The notes: generated by a model not told the origin, from the sequence alone. 64,000 nucleotides of DNA from Whalleya microplaca (GCA_022497155.1 MU385710.1:1798001-1862000); one strand, 5' to 3'. Counted from the first letter of the stretch, positions 11,134 to 23,216 are shown. Numbers and translations: made by a program.

Positions 11134-12486
11134 ATGAAGCTCTTAGCCTGCCTAGGGGCCCTAGGCGTCGTGCTTCCCGCCGCCCTGGCGGAGGTGAAAC
11201 TGCCACTCTCATCGTCGAGCCGGTGGATCCTCGACGCGGACGGGCAGCGGGTGAAGCTGCGGTGCATCAACTGGGCAGGCCACCAAGAGACCAACCTGCC
11301 GGAGGGGCTGAACAAGCAGTCGGTGGACTACATAGCCGACTTCATCTACGCGCAGGGCTTCAACTGCGTGCGCCTGACGTACTCGATCGACCACGCTCTG
11401 AACCCCACCGTGAGCGTGTCGGACTCGTTCGCTGCCGCCGCTGATGCTGCTGGCGTCTCCGCCGAGGACATGAGCGGCTTGTATGCCCAAGTCGCGCAGA
11501 AGAACACACTGGCCGGCGAGGCTACGGTCAGGGATATCTTCGAGACGGTCATTGCGGCGCTGTGGAAGAGGGGCGTTATGACTATCTTGGATAATCATGT
11601 TAGCAAGGCCAGCTGGTGCTGTAAGTGGTTGACCTCCCTGATATTCTAACTATACCTACCTACCTACCTACCCTAGTGACTCTAGGGCCAGACCCGAAGA
11701 CAATGCTGACAGTACATATGCGTAGGCAACATCGACGACGGCAACGGCTGGTGGGACGAGGGTTTCGGCTACAACGAAATGAACAGCCGGTACTTCAAGA
11801 CCAACGAGTGGCTAGACGGGCTGTCCGCGATGGCGAACTGGTCCACGACCCAACCGGGCGTGATCGGGATGTCGCTGCGCAACGAGGTGCGCGAGTGGCT
11901 GCTGCAGGGCACGAACAACCGCGACGACTGGTACAACTTCATGGCGCAGGGCGCGGAGCGCGTGCACGGCGCCAACCCGGACCTGCTCGTCATCATGGGC
12001 GGCACGCAGTCGGCGACGGACCTCACGCACCTGCGGCTCGGGCGCAACATCGACTGGGCCTCGTGGCAGGGCAAGCACGTGTGGGAGTGGCACGCGTACA
12101 GCTTCACGGTGACCTTCATCACCGCGCGGGGGAACTGCGACCTCACCAAGGACCAGTACGGGCTCTTCGACGGCTTCGTGCTCGAGCAGGGCCAGGCGTA
12201 CACCGCGCCCCTGTTCCTGTCCGAGTTCGGGTTCGGCATGACGGGCGGGCCGAACGACGGCCTCTCCGACGAGGATAACGCGTACTTCGAGTGTCTGAAG
12301 GACTACGTCACGGGCAATGATGGAGACTGGGCGTTCTGGGGCGTCCAGGGGAGCTATTATGTCCGCGAGGGGACTGTCAATGCGGATGAGCCCTGGGGAC
12401 TTCTGGATACCGATTGGGCCAATCTTCGCAATGCGAAGGCGCCTGAGTTGCTGGCGCCACTGTTCAATGTTACTCAGGGCCCTTAG
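11134..12486 (+). CDS. Secreted glycoside hydrolase family 5 (cellulase-like)
   Basis: Two exons, 11134-11620 and 11726-12486, with a 105-nt GTAAGT..TAG intron, give 415 residues. A signal peptide is clear (MKLLACLGALGVVLPAALAE), so the enzyme is exported. GH5 landmarks are RCINWAGHQETN and LDNHVSKASWCC. The acid/base Glu is in SLRNEVREW (about residue 216), the active-site strand is WHAYSF, and the nucleophile Glu is in FLSEFGFG (about 329). A Trp (DWAFWGVQGSY) closes the barrel. These enzymes cleave beta-glucans or related beta-linked glucans or mannans by retention; specificity cannot be read here. There is no carbohydrate-binding module. Codon use is very GC-rich at third positions compared with the flanking DNA. 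The intron carries four or five CTAC units in a row. Confidence 0.9.
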
Positions 12487-13941
12487 ATAGGGATTATGTG
12501 TACACTTTCATCGGGGCGGCTGAGGCTGTGAGCTTACTGGGTTCGATAAACACGGGGCTCATGAGACGAGCCGATGTTGATTTAGAGTTATTCTACACTG
12601 GGCATATGTATAAAGAATCTGGTCCGTGGAAGGAGGTTGGTACGGTACTCGGTTTTCTTAAGATAGATACCCCTTTATATTATGTAATGTATTCCCCCAT
12701 TTCACAGTAAGCTTCGCGCGGCTCATGTTGCCGTTGTTGTTCCCTGGCGCTCGCTGTCAATATCTGCCTACAAGCGCGTCATGTGAAGTTGACTTAATCA
12801 GATACTCCTAGGATATCATGTTGTAATATTAGAGACCAATACTGTGTGTTAGGAACTATGAGATAGGAAAACTGAGAACATCCAGCATGCGCGTATTCGT
12901 TATGTTGTTATAAGCCGTGGTTGCTTGCTCTCGTTTTACTAGGTTTACGTTATATATGTAGATTGACCGTGTTGGTACATTGCCACTGAGGTAGAACGTT
13001 GGCACAAACTCTGTCCACTCTTCCAGGATACATACGTTTATGAATCTAAGAGGCTGGTCACGTAAGATCAAACAGATATACAGAAAACCAGATGGGTAAC
13101 ACAAACATAAATTGGAGCACGCTCTTTTCAGCAATCTTGTATGGAGACAATGACTGATGATAAGATACTCGTATCATCCATTCCCTGTTGTGATTCATGA
13201 TAGATCAGGTTTGAAAACTAGACTATGCTCCTAGAGCCCTCAATATGTTCTCTCAGGGGCGATAAAGTCAGTGATGGGAAGACTCTTTCTAATGGCGAAC
13301 CACAGTAGCACAGACAATTAACATTATTTGGAATAGATAGAAGATGGGGTTCAGATACATTAAGGAGACTTGTAAGTTTTGTCGTATATTCGATAGCAAG
13401 GCAGCCTAGGGTTCTAGAATATTATTAAAAGTCTCCTTATAGGCCCCTTATCGAGAAAAAGTCCATACGATCATCTAGACTATATCATAACTTTGGTGTT
13501 CGACTGTCCATTGCATTAGCCCTCCCTTTCACATGAAATGGATCGGCCCGCCAGCTGTGCAAGAGGAAGAGCAATTGAGTTTAAACATACTCGGCCCCTC
13601 CACTAGGATATGTTGTCAATATCAACCTAGTAGCCCATCAAGTTGAATTCTACGAGGTCGGCTTGGTCCTAGATCCATATCAAAGAAGCCACGTTTATAA
13701 TGCTAGTGATAAAGCTTTATTTGCTGGATTAGGTATCCTGCATGACTCTATCATATCATCGAAATCATTGCTGCAAAAGCATATGCCTCTAACAGGGCTC
13801 TTAATCGTGACAACAGATCTGCCCTCTGTACACACTAATGACCAATACAAACTCTTCGTCGTCGACCCGGCCGAGTCGAAACGCTAGGCCTAGAACGCCA
13901 TCAACACCGCCCATGGAAATTGCCGGTCCTCGTGGTCCCCA
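12487..13941. other. Intergenic region with a possible SRR1-like remnant
   Basis: No intact gene is supported. A plus-strand frame, open from before 13600 to 13887, reads like part of a conserved protein: AHQVEFYEV, then SHVYNASDKALFAGLGI, then LIVTTDLP. It lacks a start and an upstream half. The rest is AT-rich and featureless. Confidence 0.35.
13600..13887 (+). pseudogene. Possible fragment of an SRR1-like domain protein
   Basis: The frame ends at a TAG/TAA-type stop at 13885-13887 and is open upstream past 13600. The order of hydrophobic strand, helix and a D-P-x(n)-Y-x(3)-D-K-A-L-x(2)-L-G-I segment recalls fungal SRR1-like proteins, which carry DPxYTxxDKxxLxxLGI. No start codon, promoter or N-terminal half was found, and the known domain's conserved upstream Gly-rich strand is missing. 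This may be a decayed copy or chance. Confidence 0.25.
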
Positions 13942-15234
13942 TCATCCAAGACCGAAATAAGCATCATCGAATTGTCCCATCTCGTCCTTGTTGTCGAAAA
14001 ACATCATGTCATCAAAGGTGCTGTCATTGACACTACTGCTGCCTAAGTCGAACATAGTGCCGTCGTTCGAATCGCCCAAGGTAAACAGGTCATCAAGGTT
14101 GTTGTCCTTGTTTTCTTCCTTCGGTGGCTGGGTTGCCGCGGCTGCTGTTCCATCATTGTTGCCTGACCCCAGGGTGTCGTGGGCCTGCGTCTCGTTACTC
14201 GCCCCTGGCACTGTGAATGAGGCTAGGTCAAATTCCGACATAGGCGCAGGAGGCGCTCCCTGCGTCTCGCTGTTAGATGGCGCAAGCGTAAACTGCATAT
14301 CAGTGAAATTTAACTCGTTGCTACCTGCCGTTGAACCGGCGTCTCCTCCTGGGCCGGTGGCAGGGAGACTTAACATAGAGCCGAGAGAGCTGTCCTGAGC
14401 TGCTTGTGCTGACTTGGTGGGCTGGCTAGGCGGAACCGGTGGTTGGGAATGCATTGTAGCTGCTGGTCCCACAGTAGAAGGTTGAGGAGGTTGCAGGCGT
14501 GGAATCTGAGGCGGAGGAACTGGGGTGATCTTGGAAGGAGCGGCTTTTGGCGCTGGTTTTGGCGCTGGCTTGGGCGTTTGTTTTGGGGAAGGCTTCTTCT
14601 CGTTCTTAACAGTAGGACTCGGCCGCATAGGAGGTTTGATAGCGCTAGCTGGAACCCGAGGTGATGGCTTCTTCTCGCCGGAAGTCAGGTCGACTACATC
14701 AGCAGACATACCCATACCCATGTCAGGAAAAGGAGCAACTGTCTTGCCCTCACGCTTAGTAACAAAGGCAGGCGCGCTCATAGTATGGGCGGCGGATGAC
14801 GGCAGTTCCATCATGGGAGCCGGCGGCGCAACAGGCTGTGGAACGGGAACGGGAGCGGGAGCGGGAATGCGAGCACTGCGCAGCTTCTCCAGGTCTCGCA
14901 TCAGAACAGCCTTGGCCCTTGTCTAGTCAAGGTTAGCTCAGCCCTCGTAGGAAGGTATCGCAAGTGAGATAGCGTACTATTTCGCTTTCCAGGTCATTCA
15001 ATGCATAGTGATATGATGTCAGAGCGTCTGAAGTCTTTGCCCGGATAGCATTGTTCGCGGGTGGCAGGCCTCTCGTTCCATCCTTGCCAGCTGATTTTAG
15101 ATGTTTTCCAGCTTGCACGAGCTGAATTATGTCGTCAGTCATGTCGCCTCAGCGAACCAGGGCCTGGAGGAACTCACAACCTCGTTGAACATGTTATCCA
15201 GGGTCTTCAGGGCTTCCTGGTTTGAGGCAGCCAT
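13942..15234 (-). CDS. Mediator subunit Med2-like protein (candidate)
   Basis: Three exons on the minus strand, 15234-15178, 15121-14978 and 14922-13942, are separated by 56- and 55-nt introns with CTGAC/CTAAC branch sites and give 393 residues. The N-terminal 90 residues are helical and conserved-looking: LDNMFNEVLVQAGKHL, then DALTSYHYALNDLESEI, then AKAVLMRDLEKLRSARIP. A long Pro/Ala/Lys-rich linker follows. The C-terminal 130 residues are acidic with embedded hydrophobics (DDLFTLGDS, FDDMMFFDN, FDDAYFGLG), like an activation domain. A short N-terminal helical module plus an acidic tail matches fungal Med2 of the Mediator tail. The gene structure is well supported; the identity is inferred from pattern and could be another transcriptional co-regulator. 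Confidence 0.6.
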
Positions 15235-17015
15235 TGCGCCGGAGCTCCTTATGCAAGGAGTGGTTCAAGTGAGCGAAATAGAGAGGGTGACGGAAGTAGA
15301 TATGACCTTATTGCCTTGCCTGTATACGTATGAAAGAACAGGAGAGGTGTATATGTAGAAAGGAGGTAAGCAAGCATGGGAATGGTTGTAGTTAAAACTG
15401 CCATTGAGTTCAGTACCTTTCTCTGAAAGTGGACCCCGGCCACGCTCACTTGATCTAGCACTGTGTTTCCCGCCTACCCAAGCAACTCAGGGAGCCCGCA
15501 ATCCACAGATGCACACAGAGGCAGGTACTTACTCACATAAGTACCTTCACACTGCACCCCTCCAGCTCTCTGGGTGTGGCTGATGAAAACACTTTCACTT
15601 AGGTTAGGTACATACCTAAGGTACTGTACCAATCATCCCACCCTCTTACACAGTATCGAACCTAGCAACTCTGATTGGACAACCCGCATAGCTTCATCAC
15701 CTCCCGCAGTACCTACCTAGATATGTACCTACCAGCCTACATACCTAGGTAGGTAGGTATCAGATGAAATCCTAACCGCTTATTAAGTTAGTATGAAGTC
15801 GTTTATAGGTGATTCAACTTGATTGACTTCTGAATACATCTATGTGGCTTTCAATTGCAACATACTGTGAAACAAGCATACAATTTCAAGACTCTCTGCC
15901 AAACCATTCCGCCCCTCTTTGAAGCGGGATACGTAATTTGGGAAAGGCGGTATCTTCGCAGGGGATCCCCAAGAGAATGGGACGATATAACCGATAAACT
16001 CAATTCTGTCCATCTCAAAGGTCAGATTGCACATTGATATTTAAGCTTGTTTACTACTGATTCAGTCCATAGGTCTGTGGAAAACGGGGAAGACATTGAC
16101 ACTAGCATTCATTCATGGGCTGTCAGTCTTGGACGAAAGCAGACAACTAATGTTTTCATCTTTGCTAGCTACCTAGTATGTTACATGAAGATTTCTCTAA
16201 GCAACTCATCAAATGTGCAAACGGAATCGAATCTGCATTGCTCATTCAGAAGTAGTTCTGTGTCCCACAGAACCACATCCAGAAATGCAACTCTTTCTAA
16301 AGCCAAGTGTACAACTCGTACACATAAGTCGTGCATATTGGACCCGTTGCCTAAGCACGCATACGTGATCTAATACCTGTGAGAGGGCAGCAGCTCTTAG
16401 GTAATCGGTGAAGTTGCAAAGCCCAGAGAGTTACTCTTACTCAATACCTCATGTATCTCTTTCTTACTTACACTACCTTGTTAACAGTATCTGTGTCAGG
16501 CTGTATGAAGTTTGAATGATATGTATGAAATCGTCCTACCTGGCTTGGTATACTTCTATAGATAAATAGCGTAGATATCGAGTATGTATCGCGTCTCTCC
16601 TCTCTCTCCTATCCAATTAACTATTAAGTACCTGGTAGTCTACTCTATTCATAGGTAGGTCCTGTCTTATATAAATGAATCTGACTTAGGCCTTGTGACT
16701 GATACTTAGCTCTACATATTGAGGCAGGCTACCTAGGTAGCCATGTTGCCCACACGTGCATTGGTGTCCCTATATGAGGTAGGTAATGCGTACCTAAAGC
16801 AATTAAATGTGACCTTCTTCTGTCGATACCTATAATTGAAGGTATGTGTGTACATGTCTGTACATGCGTGGGTACATATCTAGCCTGGCCTGACCTGCCG
16901 TGGCTTAGCAGCTTAGCTACCTACCTGAGGTACCTAAGGTAGATCCTAAGGGGAGAGTAAGGGGAGAGCCGGCAGGTATTTGCGATAGGTGGAACCCAGA
17001 GAGGTACATGCAATG
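15235..17015. other. Intergenic region rich in ACCTAGGT-type motifs
   Basis: No gene is supported. Clusters of CCTA/TAGG units occur near 15710-15760, 16640-16660, 16730-16790 and 16915-16945. They form short palindromes such as ACCTAGGT. The part nearest 15235 should be the promoter of the minus-strand Med2-like gene. Confidence 0.45.
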
Positions 17016-17536
17016 GACCCCACATCTGTCAAGCCGGTCCCTACCGCTGGGCCAATCCATAGGTAGCCTGAGGTCGCCTGGAAAAAAAGAAAACGAATCC
17101 CATTAACCCATTATAACCCCCGGGCCATCAACGGGAGCGGTAGGTACGCATAGGTACGCATAGGTATCCCACGCCGCATTGCTTGGGGCCGTTTGCTTTT
17201 CTTTCCCTCCTCCATCTTCCCATATCGTGTGTCAAAATTCTCACGTATCGCCGGTGTGTGTAGTGTCGAAATTTGGGGGGCTCCTCCTTTCAGGCAGTTT
17301 CCTTTTTTTCTCCCTCTCATCTTCGTTCTTGTCTAGTCGTCGTCGTCCGAGTTTTCTCTCTACTTCGCTTTTTCCCTTGTCGTCATCGTCGGTTCGAGAC
17401 GGTACATCGTCTTCCAGCGTGACAGCGTCAGGGCGTCAGGGTCCTGCTTCGTACTCCGCTGCTTGTACAGGCTAGTTATAGTCTCTCTCTACCCACCACC
17501 ACCGACAACAAGGTGGACGGCAGACTCTAGCCAGCC

Positions 17537-17578
17537 AGCGATCCCTTCTCAGCGATCTCTTCTCAGCGATCCCTTCTC
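17537..17578 (+). repeat. Three tandem 14-bp units in the Pub1-like leader
   Basis: AGCGATCCCTTCTC is repeated three times in tandem; the middle copy differs by one base. Confidence 0.9.
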
Positions 17579-17609
17579 GTCCTAATAGCGAAGAGCTTCT
17601 CCTGCTCTC

Positions 17610-17635
17610 GTCGTGTCGTGTCGTGTCGTGTCGTC
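17610..17635 (+). repeat. (TCGTG)n pentamer repeat
   Basis: Five consecutive TCGTG units in the same leader region. Confidence 0.9.
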
Positions 17636-18122
17636 TCTCCTAGAATCCCTTTGTCTCTCGGCGTCTGTTCTCGACCAATTCGCATTGTTCGAGAATTCTC
17701 TCTCTTCTGGCTTGCGTCTCTTAGTCGTCGTTGCGCATCTCTACTTGCTCTCCGTACAATACCAATAGATTCGCGCCCGTCACGAGTGCGCCCCTGCGAG
17801 CGACCGGTTGGGACAATACATACAATACATACCTTACAGATTACATAGAAGGAAGCGAATCTCCAGTACCCCGCCTCCCACCTTGTTGTTCATTGTTCAC
17901 GACCCAACGAAGCTACGACACTCTCCAAGAAGTGGGCAATTCTTCCAACACATTCGGATTGCCTCACCCCTCCTTCTGTGCATTGTCACTTTTTCGCCAA
18001 TCAATTCCTGTTGTACTAGCGCGATAGGCCTAGCTTTGTGCAAGCTCGCCCTGTCTTCCCAATAAATACCATTTGCTTTGAAGAACGCGATCAGCCCTCT
18101 GAACACTCACTCACTCCTCACT

Positions 18123-19789
18123 ATGGCCGAACCTGGACCGCCCGCCGCTGGCTCTCAGCTGCCGCCGCCGCCGCAGCCAAACGCCGGCGCCCCTGGCTTT
18201 GAGAACAGCCAGAATGGCCAGGCCAACCCGGCGCATATGCCTCCCCCGCCGCTTCACATCCCGCCAAACACGAATCCCATCCCGACAGCCATCACATCTC
18301 CCATGTCGGCTGTCGACAAGGGGGTCATGTCTCCTAGCAGTGGTGGACCGTTCCCCCGCCGTGCTGCGCCCGAGCCTAACAAGCGTGCGCTGTACGTCGG
18401 TGGGCTGGATCCTCGTGTGACCGAAGATGTGCTCCGCCAAATCTTCGAGACTACCGGCCATGTCCAGAATGTGAAAATCATCCCGGACAAAAATGTAAGT
18501 ATACAGTCATCCGATCGCTCCCCTTAATAATCCAACACGCTTACTTGATGATAGGCAAAGGGGTTTAACTACGGGTTTGTTGAATATGACGACCCTGGCG
18601 CGGCCGAACGCGCCATGCAGACCCTGAATGGACGAAGGGTTCACCAGGCTGTGAGATTCAATTCCATCACCATCAATAGGGAAGATAGCTAATTCCCCTT
18701 GCAGGAGATCCGAGTCAACTGGGCTTACCAGTCCAACACTACGAATAAGGAGGACACTTCCGGCCACTTTCACATTTTCGTCGGCGACCTGTCTAATGAA
18801 GTTAATGACGAAGTTCTCCTGCAAGCCTTCTCTGCTTTTGGGACCATTTCCGAGGCTCGTGTCATGTGGGATATGAAAACTGGCCGTACCCGCGGTTATG
18901 GCTTCGTAGCTTTCCGAGACCGTGCGGATGCCGAGAAAGCTTTGAGCTCCATGGATGGCGAATGGCTTGGGTCGCGCGCCATTCGATGCAACTGGGCCAA
19001 CCAGAAGGGCCAGCCCTCCATGGCTCAGCAGCAGGCCATGCAGGCGATGGGCATGACGCCGACCACTCCGTATGGCCATCATCACTTTCCCACCCACGGC
19101 ATTCAAAGCTACGACATGATTGTGAACCAAACCCCGGCTTGGCAAACCACCTGTTATGTCGGCAATTTGACCCCCTACACCACGCAGAATGACCTGGTCC
19201 CCCTTTTTCAGAATTTTGGCTATGTGACAGAATCTCGATTTCAGGCGGACCGTGGTTTTGCCTTCATTAAGATGGACACACATGAGAACGCCGCGATGGC
19301 CATCTGCCAGTTGAACGGGTACAATGTTAATGGCAGGCCGTTGAAGTGCAGCGTAAGTCAAATACCTGCAAGACAACTTGAGGGAATAATACTGATGATA
19401 TGATAGTGGGGCAAAGATAAGACCCCTAACCCCCAGGCGGCTTTCGAGTCTCCCCAGCAAGCCTTCCCTCCTCAGAGCGCACCGCCGTCCGCATATCCAG
19501 GTACCCCTTCGTCTTTCTTCCCTCAATACGGAGGTTGGTTGCAATCCATGTAATTCTCTGTTGAATACGTTGCTAATACATACACGCAGGTCAGTACGGT
19601 GGAGGGCAACAAGCCTACGGTGGCCCTCCAGCTCAATCACCGGCAGGTTACGGAGCTCAGCCGATGGGATATGGTGGACCTCCGAGTGCTGGGGGCTACG
19701 GCCGCGGGCAGCAGCCACCTAATCAGCAGTGGACTCAGCCGCCGCCGAACCAGAGTTTCAGTAGCGGATATCCAGGCTACCAAGGTTAG
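18123..19789 (+). CDS. PUB1: Three-RRM RNA-binding protein, Pub1/TIA-1 type
   Basis: Five exons, 18123-18494, 18555-18650, 18705-19352, 19407-19533 and 19590-19789, give 480 residues. Residue ~80 onward carries RRM1 (RALYVGGLDPRVTEDVLRQI and NYGFVEYDD), RRM2 (FHIFVGDLSNEVNDEVLLQA and GYGFVAFRD) and RRM3 (TCYVGNLTPYTTQNDLVPLF and RGFAFIKMD). The N-terminus is Pro-rich and the C-terminus is a Gly/Tyr/Gln-rich low-complexity tail. This order matches yeast Pub1 and animal TIA-1, poly(U)/AU-rich RNA binders that stabilise mRNAs and build stress granules. RRM1 is rebuilt only after splicing intron 1, which interrupts it after the PDKN loop. The first ATG after a long ATG-free leader was chosen as start. 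Introns are 54-60 nt. Confidence 0.92.
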
Positions 19790-21165
19790 GTTGAGGGAGG
19801 AATGACTTCTGGTTGATCGTACGATTTCGATGCATTTGCCAAGTTTGGCAAAGAAAGAAAACTTACCCGGGGATAAGCCATTTCGAATGCACACTGGCAC
19901 TGTTCTCATGTTCCTCTGCTGCTCAGTGGGCCGGCACATTCGTCTGATGGCTTACCCTGTCTTGACGGGGGCATATGTGATGGCAATTGGGTTTTCTCTT
20001 TCTAGATCGATGCACTCTACTTTTCTCGGTCTCATCTGTTTCCATTATTATTTTTGCCACGTCGTTGATGGCCGTGGTTGTGACATGAGCTTGGGTTCTT
20101 TTGAAAATATCGAGTTCTATTTCCTGCTGTTTGCTTGCTTCTGTTCTGAAAAAAAGTTTCTGGCATTTCCTTAAGCGCTTCTTTGATACCTCTAAGCATT
20201 TGTTGATACAGCCGCGGCATTTCCGCGTTGGGCCTGACGAAGTTATGGTGCTATCACTCTACACTTTACTCCCCTTCTCAAGGCCGTGAGAGCAGGCTTC
20301 TTATGCCTATATGAGGAGCAGATTATCTTTGGTAGGGAAAGATGATGACAGGGGAATTACGAAGCCTATTTCTTCTTTCTCAGGACACCGATGTACGTAG
20401 TCCAGGTAAGCTGAACAGGTTGATCGGGGATAGCGACTGATCAGCCTGTGGGTGTGGAGCCTGTGAACAGAAAGGATGACATCTAGTTGGGATCAACTAA
20501 TATGGTCATTTCGAGAGCCGGCCTGTGGATGGTCGGCTGAACACAATTGAAACATGCCATAGGTCATCAGGATTTGCTTGAGACTAGTTCAACAAAAAAA
20601 TCACCTTGGGCAAAGATACCAAAATGCATTCTACGAGGAATAATGGTATGATATTAAGAAATGGCATCTTTTAACCTTTGAATTGTGTGATGTAATATTT
20701 TCGCTTGTTTACTCGAGTATTTATGCCTTCAGAAGCTTCGGTGGGAAGAAATTACTACTACTTATTTGAACTCTCCAGCTGCATGCTTTGTGGCATCTCG
20801 AGGGCATCTCGATAAGGATTGAAACAAAGGCTCTAACCAGGGCGTCCAGAATGCGACGCGACGTCTGGCATGCTCGGCTCGAGGCAAGCAATGTGACAGG
20901 CAGACAAGTTCCGGCCGACAAACACCCCCTTGTCCGTCTAGCGCCATTGGGCTCCGGCGTGGCAGTTATGCCCAACTGCAACGACCTTTCTTGAAAAAGA
21001 AATTGAAGAATGCATCCTGTCAGCTTCAGACAGCTTAAAAGAAACTACTAAGTATGTTGGCACACACATGTAGGATCTAATAACTGTTAATTAATCTGTA
21101 GACAGATAACTTATGGAACGAATACGTATGACCGCAGCACCGCAGCCGTTCGCATCTACGCGGTC

Positions 21166-21190
21166 AGGTAGCTAGCTAAGCTAGCTACCT
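21166..21190. repeat. Perfect 12-bp inverted repeat (1-nt spacer)
   Basis: The arms AGGTAGCTAGCT and AGCTAGCTACCT are exact reverse complements around a single A, giving a 25-bp near-palindrome in intergenic DNA. Confidence 0.9.
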
Positions 21191-22946
21191 CGAAGTCGCT
21201 TACACAGAAGATTAGACTGCTCTGTAATTGGTGCCACGCCTATGTACGGAATATTGGCATCAGCTTTGCCCAGTGCTTAGGGGGACGGATGCAAAGGAAG
21301 ATAGGCGTACGCAAGTATAGCCCCTATAGGCTACAGCTAGCCTAGCCTGACTGCCTGACTGGCTTATGAGGGACAAGAGGTGTAACAGCCAGGCCCAGAG
21401 GACGGATCCTCGGCTTGACGATAGATCATGTTGTTGTAGAAATGGAGTGTCTCGACTACATGAGTAAGGTAGGTAGGTATCTGATTATTCATACTTATTG
21501 TAGAGTCAACCACTTTCCAGACTTCGTGTACGTAGATCGGTCGAATAAATGAGTGTAATAACTCTACCCTTCCAGGTCCTTTGTAGCATTGAGGCCGGTA
21601 GCATGATGTGTTTCATTGTTCGATCTGCAGTGACGACGGGCTGCTGTGCCTATGAGGAAGATACATGTATGATGCATGCTTCCCAATTGACTCCCAATTG
21701 ACTCGCACACCAGTTTTATGGTGGTCAAACTAAAGAGAATTCGGACAATGCTGACCTTTGAAAACGAGATTTCGCTCATTCCGTGCAGATCTGAAAAGCC
21801 ATCTGCAAGCTTGAGTTTATTTACTAAAGCTACACATCTATATACGTGTGAAGACGTATAACCTACCTTAGCACTCTGGAGATGCACTCTGTATGTAGGC
21901 AGATGCAACCGTGCATGAATGGGATTGATGCCTTCATGATGTCTGGCACAACCTACCTATAACTACCAAATAAAATAATCAAGGATTAAGGAGTAATAAG
22001 GAATACATACATACCTAATAAAACTTATTAGGGCATTGCCATTGTACATATTCCGTACATACCAAAATACTAAAAGTTGGGGAGTTCGTGTAGGTAATTT
22101 GATCCCACCGAACCCCAGAGAACATTGAAAAGATTACCTATTCTATTTACTCGGTATGTATTCCGAATGTATGCACATACATACGTAGTTTTTTTTTTTT
22201 TGGGCTACGGGTATACAGATTAGAGTTCATTGAATCGAGCTGGGAAGGGGAAAAAGCCAAATACAGAAAACAAAAAATAAAATAAAAACAAAAACTGGCC
22301 AGCAAAGTTAGAAGTTCTTTTTTTTTTGTTCGTTCCCTTGGACTCCCTTGGACTCGTCAGCAACCGGGGATTCATGTTTCTTATTTTTATTAGTATCAAA
22401 TGTATGTACATGTAGTGGCGCGCATATACGGTCCATAGTCGACCAACCCTACCTGAAATCAATACTCAGAGGCATCAATGTATGTACATACTTGCATACT
22501 GTACGCAGCAGTATAGAGCTATAGAGTACTTACCTAAGGTAGGTAGAAAGTTAAGTTAAAAATTGAATTGGATATGTAATGTTCAAATTAGTACCCAACG
22601 CAGGCACCTGCGCGGTACCAGCAGGTCAGTACAAACACACACCTACCGGCAGGTACCTGGTGATGTAGCGGGTGGTGTATGCTAGGTAGCTGGTGCTGTA
22701 GACTGGTCAACGGTGCTGTAAAACTCCAATGCGCCTCCTCTTTGACCCTGCCTCTCTAACCGTTGCCTCTGCCTCTGCCTCTGCCTCTGTCTCCCTCTCC
22801 CTCCTCCTCCCATTCACATTTCCGACAGCCAAAACCCTGACGTATCCAAAACCCAGCAACTTCACCTCCCAACCTTGACCAGACACTTCAGACGCTTTCA
22901 GACGCTTCAGCCGAGCTACTGAAGTTTCCTACTGCTCTCTCCCATC

Positions 22947-22958
22947 ATGAATACCTAA
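22947..22958 (+). promoter_or_regulatory. Minimal upstream ORF (M-N-T-stop) in the YAK1 leader
   Basis: ATG AAT ACC TAA lies about 395 nt before the YAK1 start codon, in a pyrimidine-rich tract that looks transcribed. Whether it is in the mRNA is not known. Confidence 0.35.
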
Positions 22959-23136
22959 ATTCAACCGATTTTTACCAGCCTATATCGCCTTTCGGTCTCG
23001 CCTCGCCTCGCCCTCTCCATCTGCCCCCCCATCCGTTTCGGCCAACCTTCTTTTTTGTTTTCGGTCCAACACTGCACTCGATCAGTTATAGCCAAGCTTA
23101 CCTCTAGTGAGCTTTGCGAATCTCCGCTCTCGACTA

Positions 23137-23148
23137 ATGCGCGTCTGA
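23137..23148 (+). promoter_or_regulatory. Minimal upstream ORF (M-R-V-stop) in the YAK1 leader
   Basis: ATG CGC GTC TGA lies about 205 nt before the YAK1 start codon and is the last ATG before it. Confidence 0.4.
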
Positions 23149-23216
23149 TCAGCACCAACGTCGACTGCAATTCTGTGTCCGGAATTGGCCCTGGCCTTGG
23201 CCACCACTACATAACG

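Larger units (their letters stand above)
17016..18122 (+). promoter_or_regulatory. ATG-free pyrimidine-rich leader/promoter of the Pub1-like gene
   Basis: Over 1107 nt the plus strand contains no ATG, ending exactly at the start codon at 18123. CAT (minus-strand ATG) is frequent in the same stretch, so the depletion is strand-specific. The tract is rich in TCTC/CTTC runs from about 17190. It contains three tandem 14-bp units at 17537-17578 and a (TCGTG)n run at 17610-17635. The simplest reading is an unusually long 5' leader, perhaps with leader introns, kept free of upstream start codons. The transcription start was not mapped. Confidence 0.55.

Noticed and set aside
11769..12239. Overlapping ORFs in other frames across the GH5 exon
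   Set aside because: GC-biased coding sequence creates open shadow frames; only the GH5 frame carries family motifs.
18507..19718. 403-residue minus-strand ORF
   Set aside because: It lies antisense to the Pub1-like gene, whose RRM motifs explain the sequence; it has no recognisable domain.
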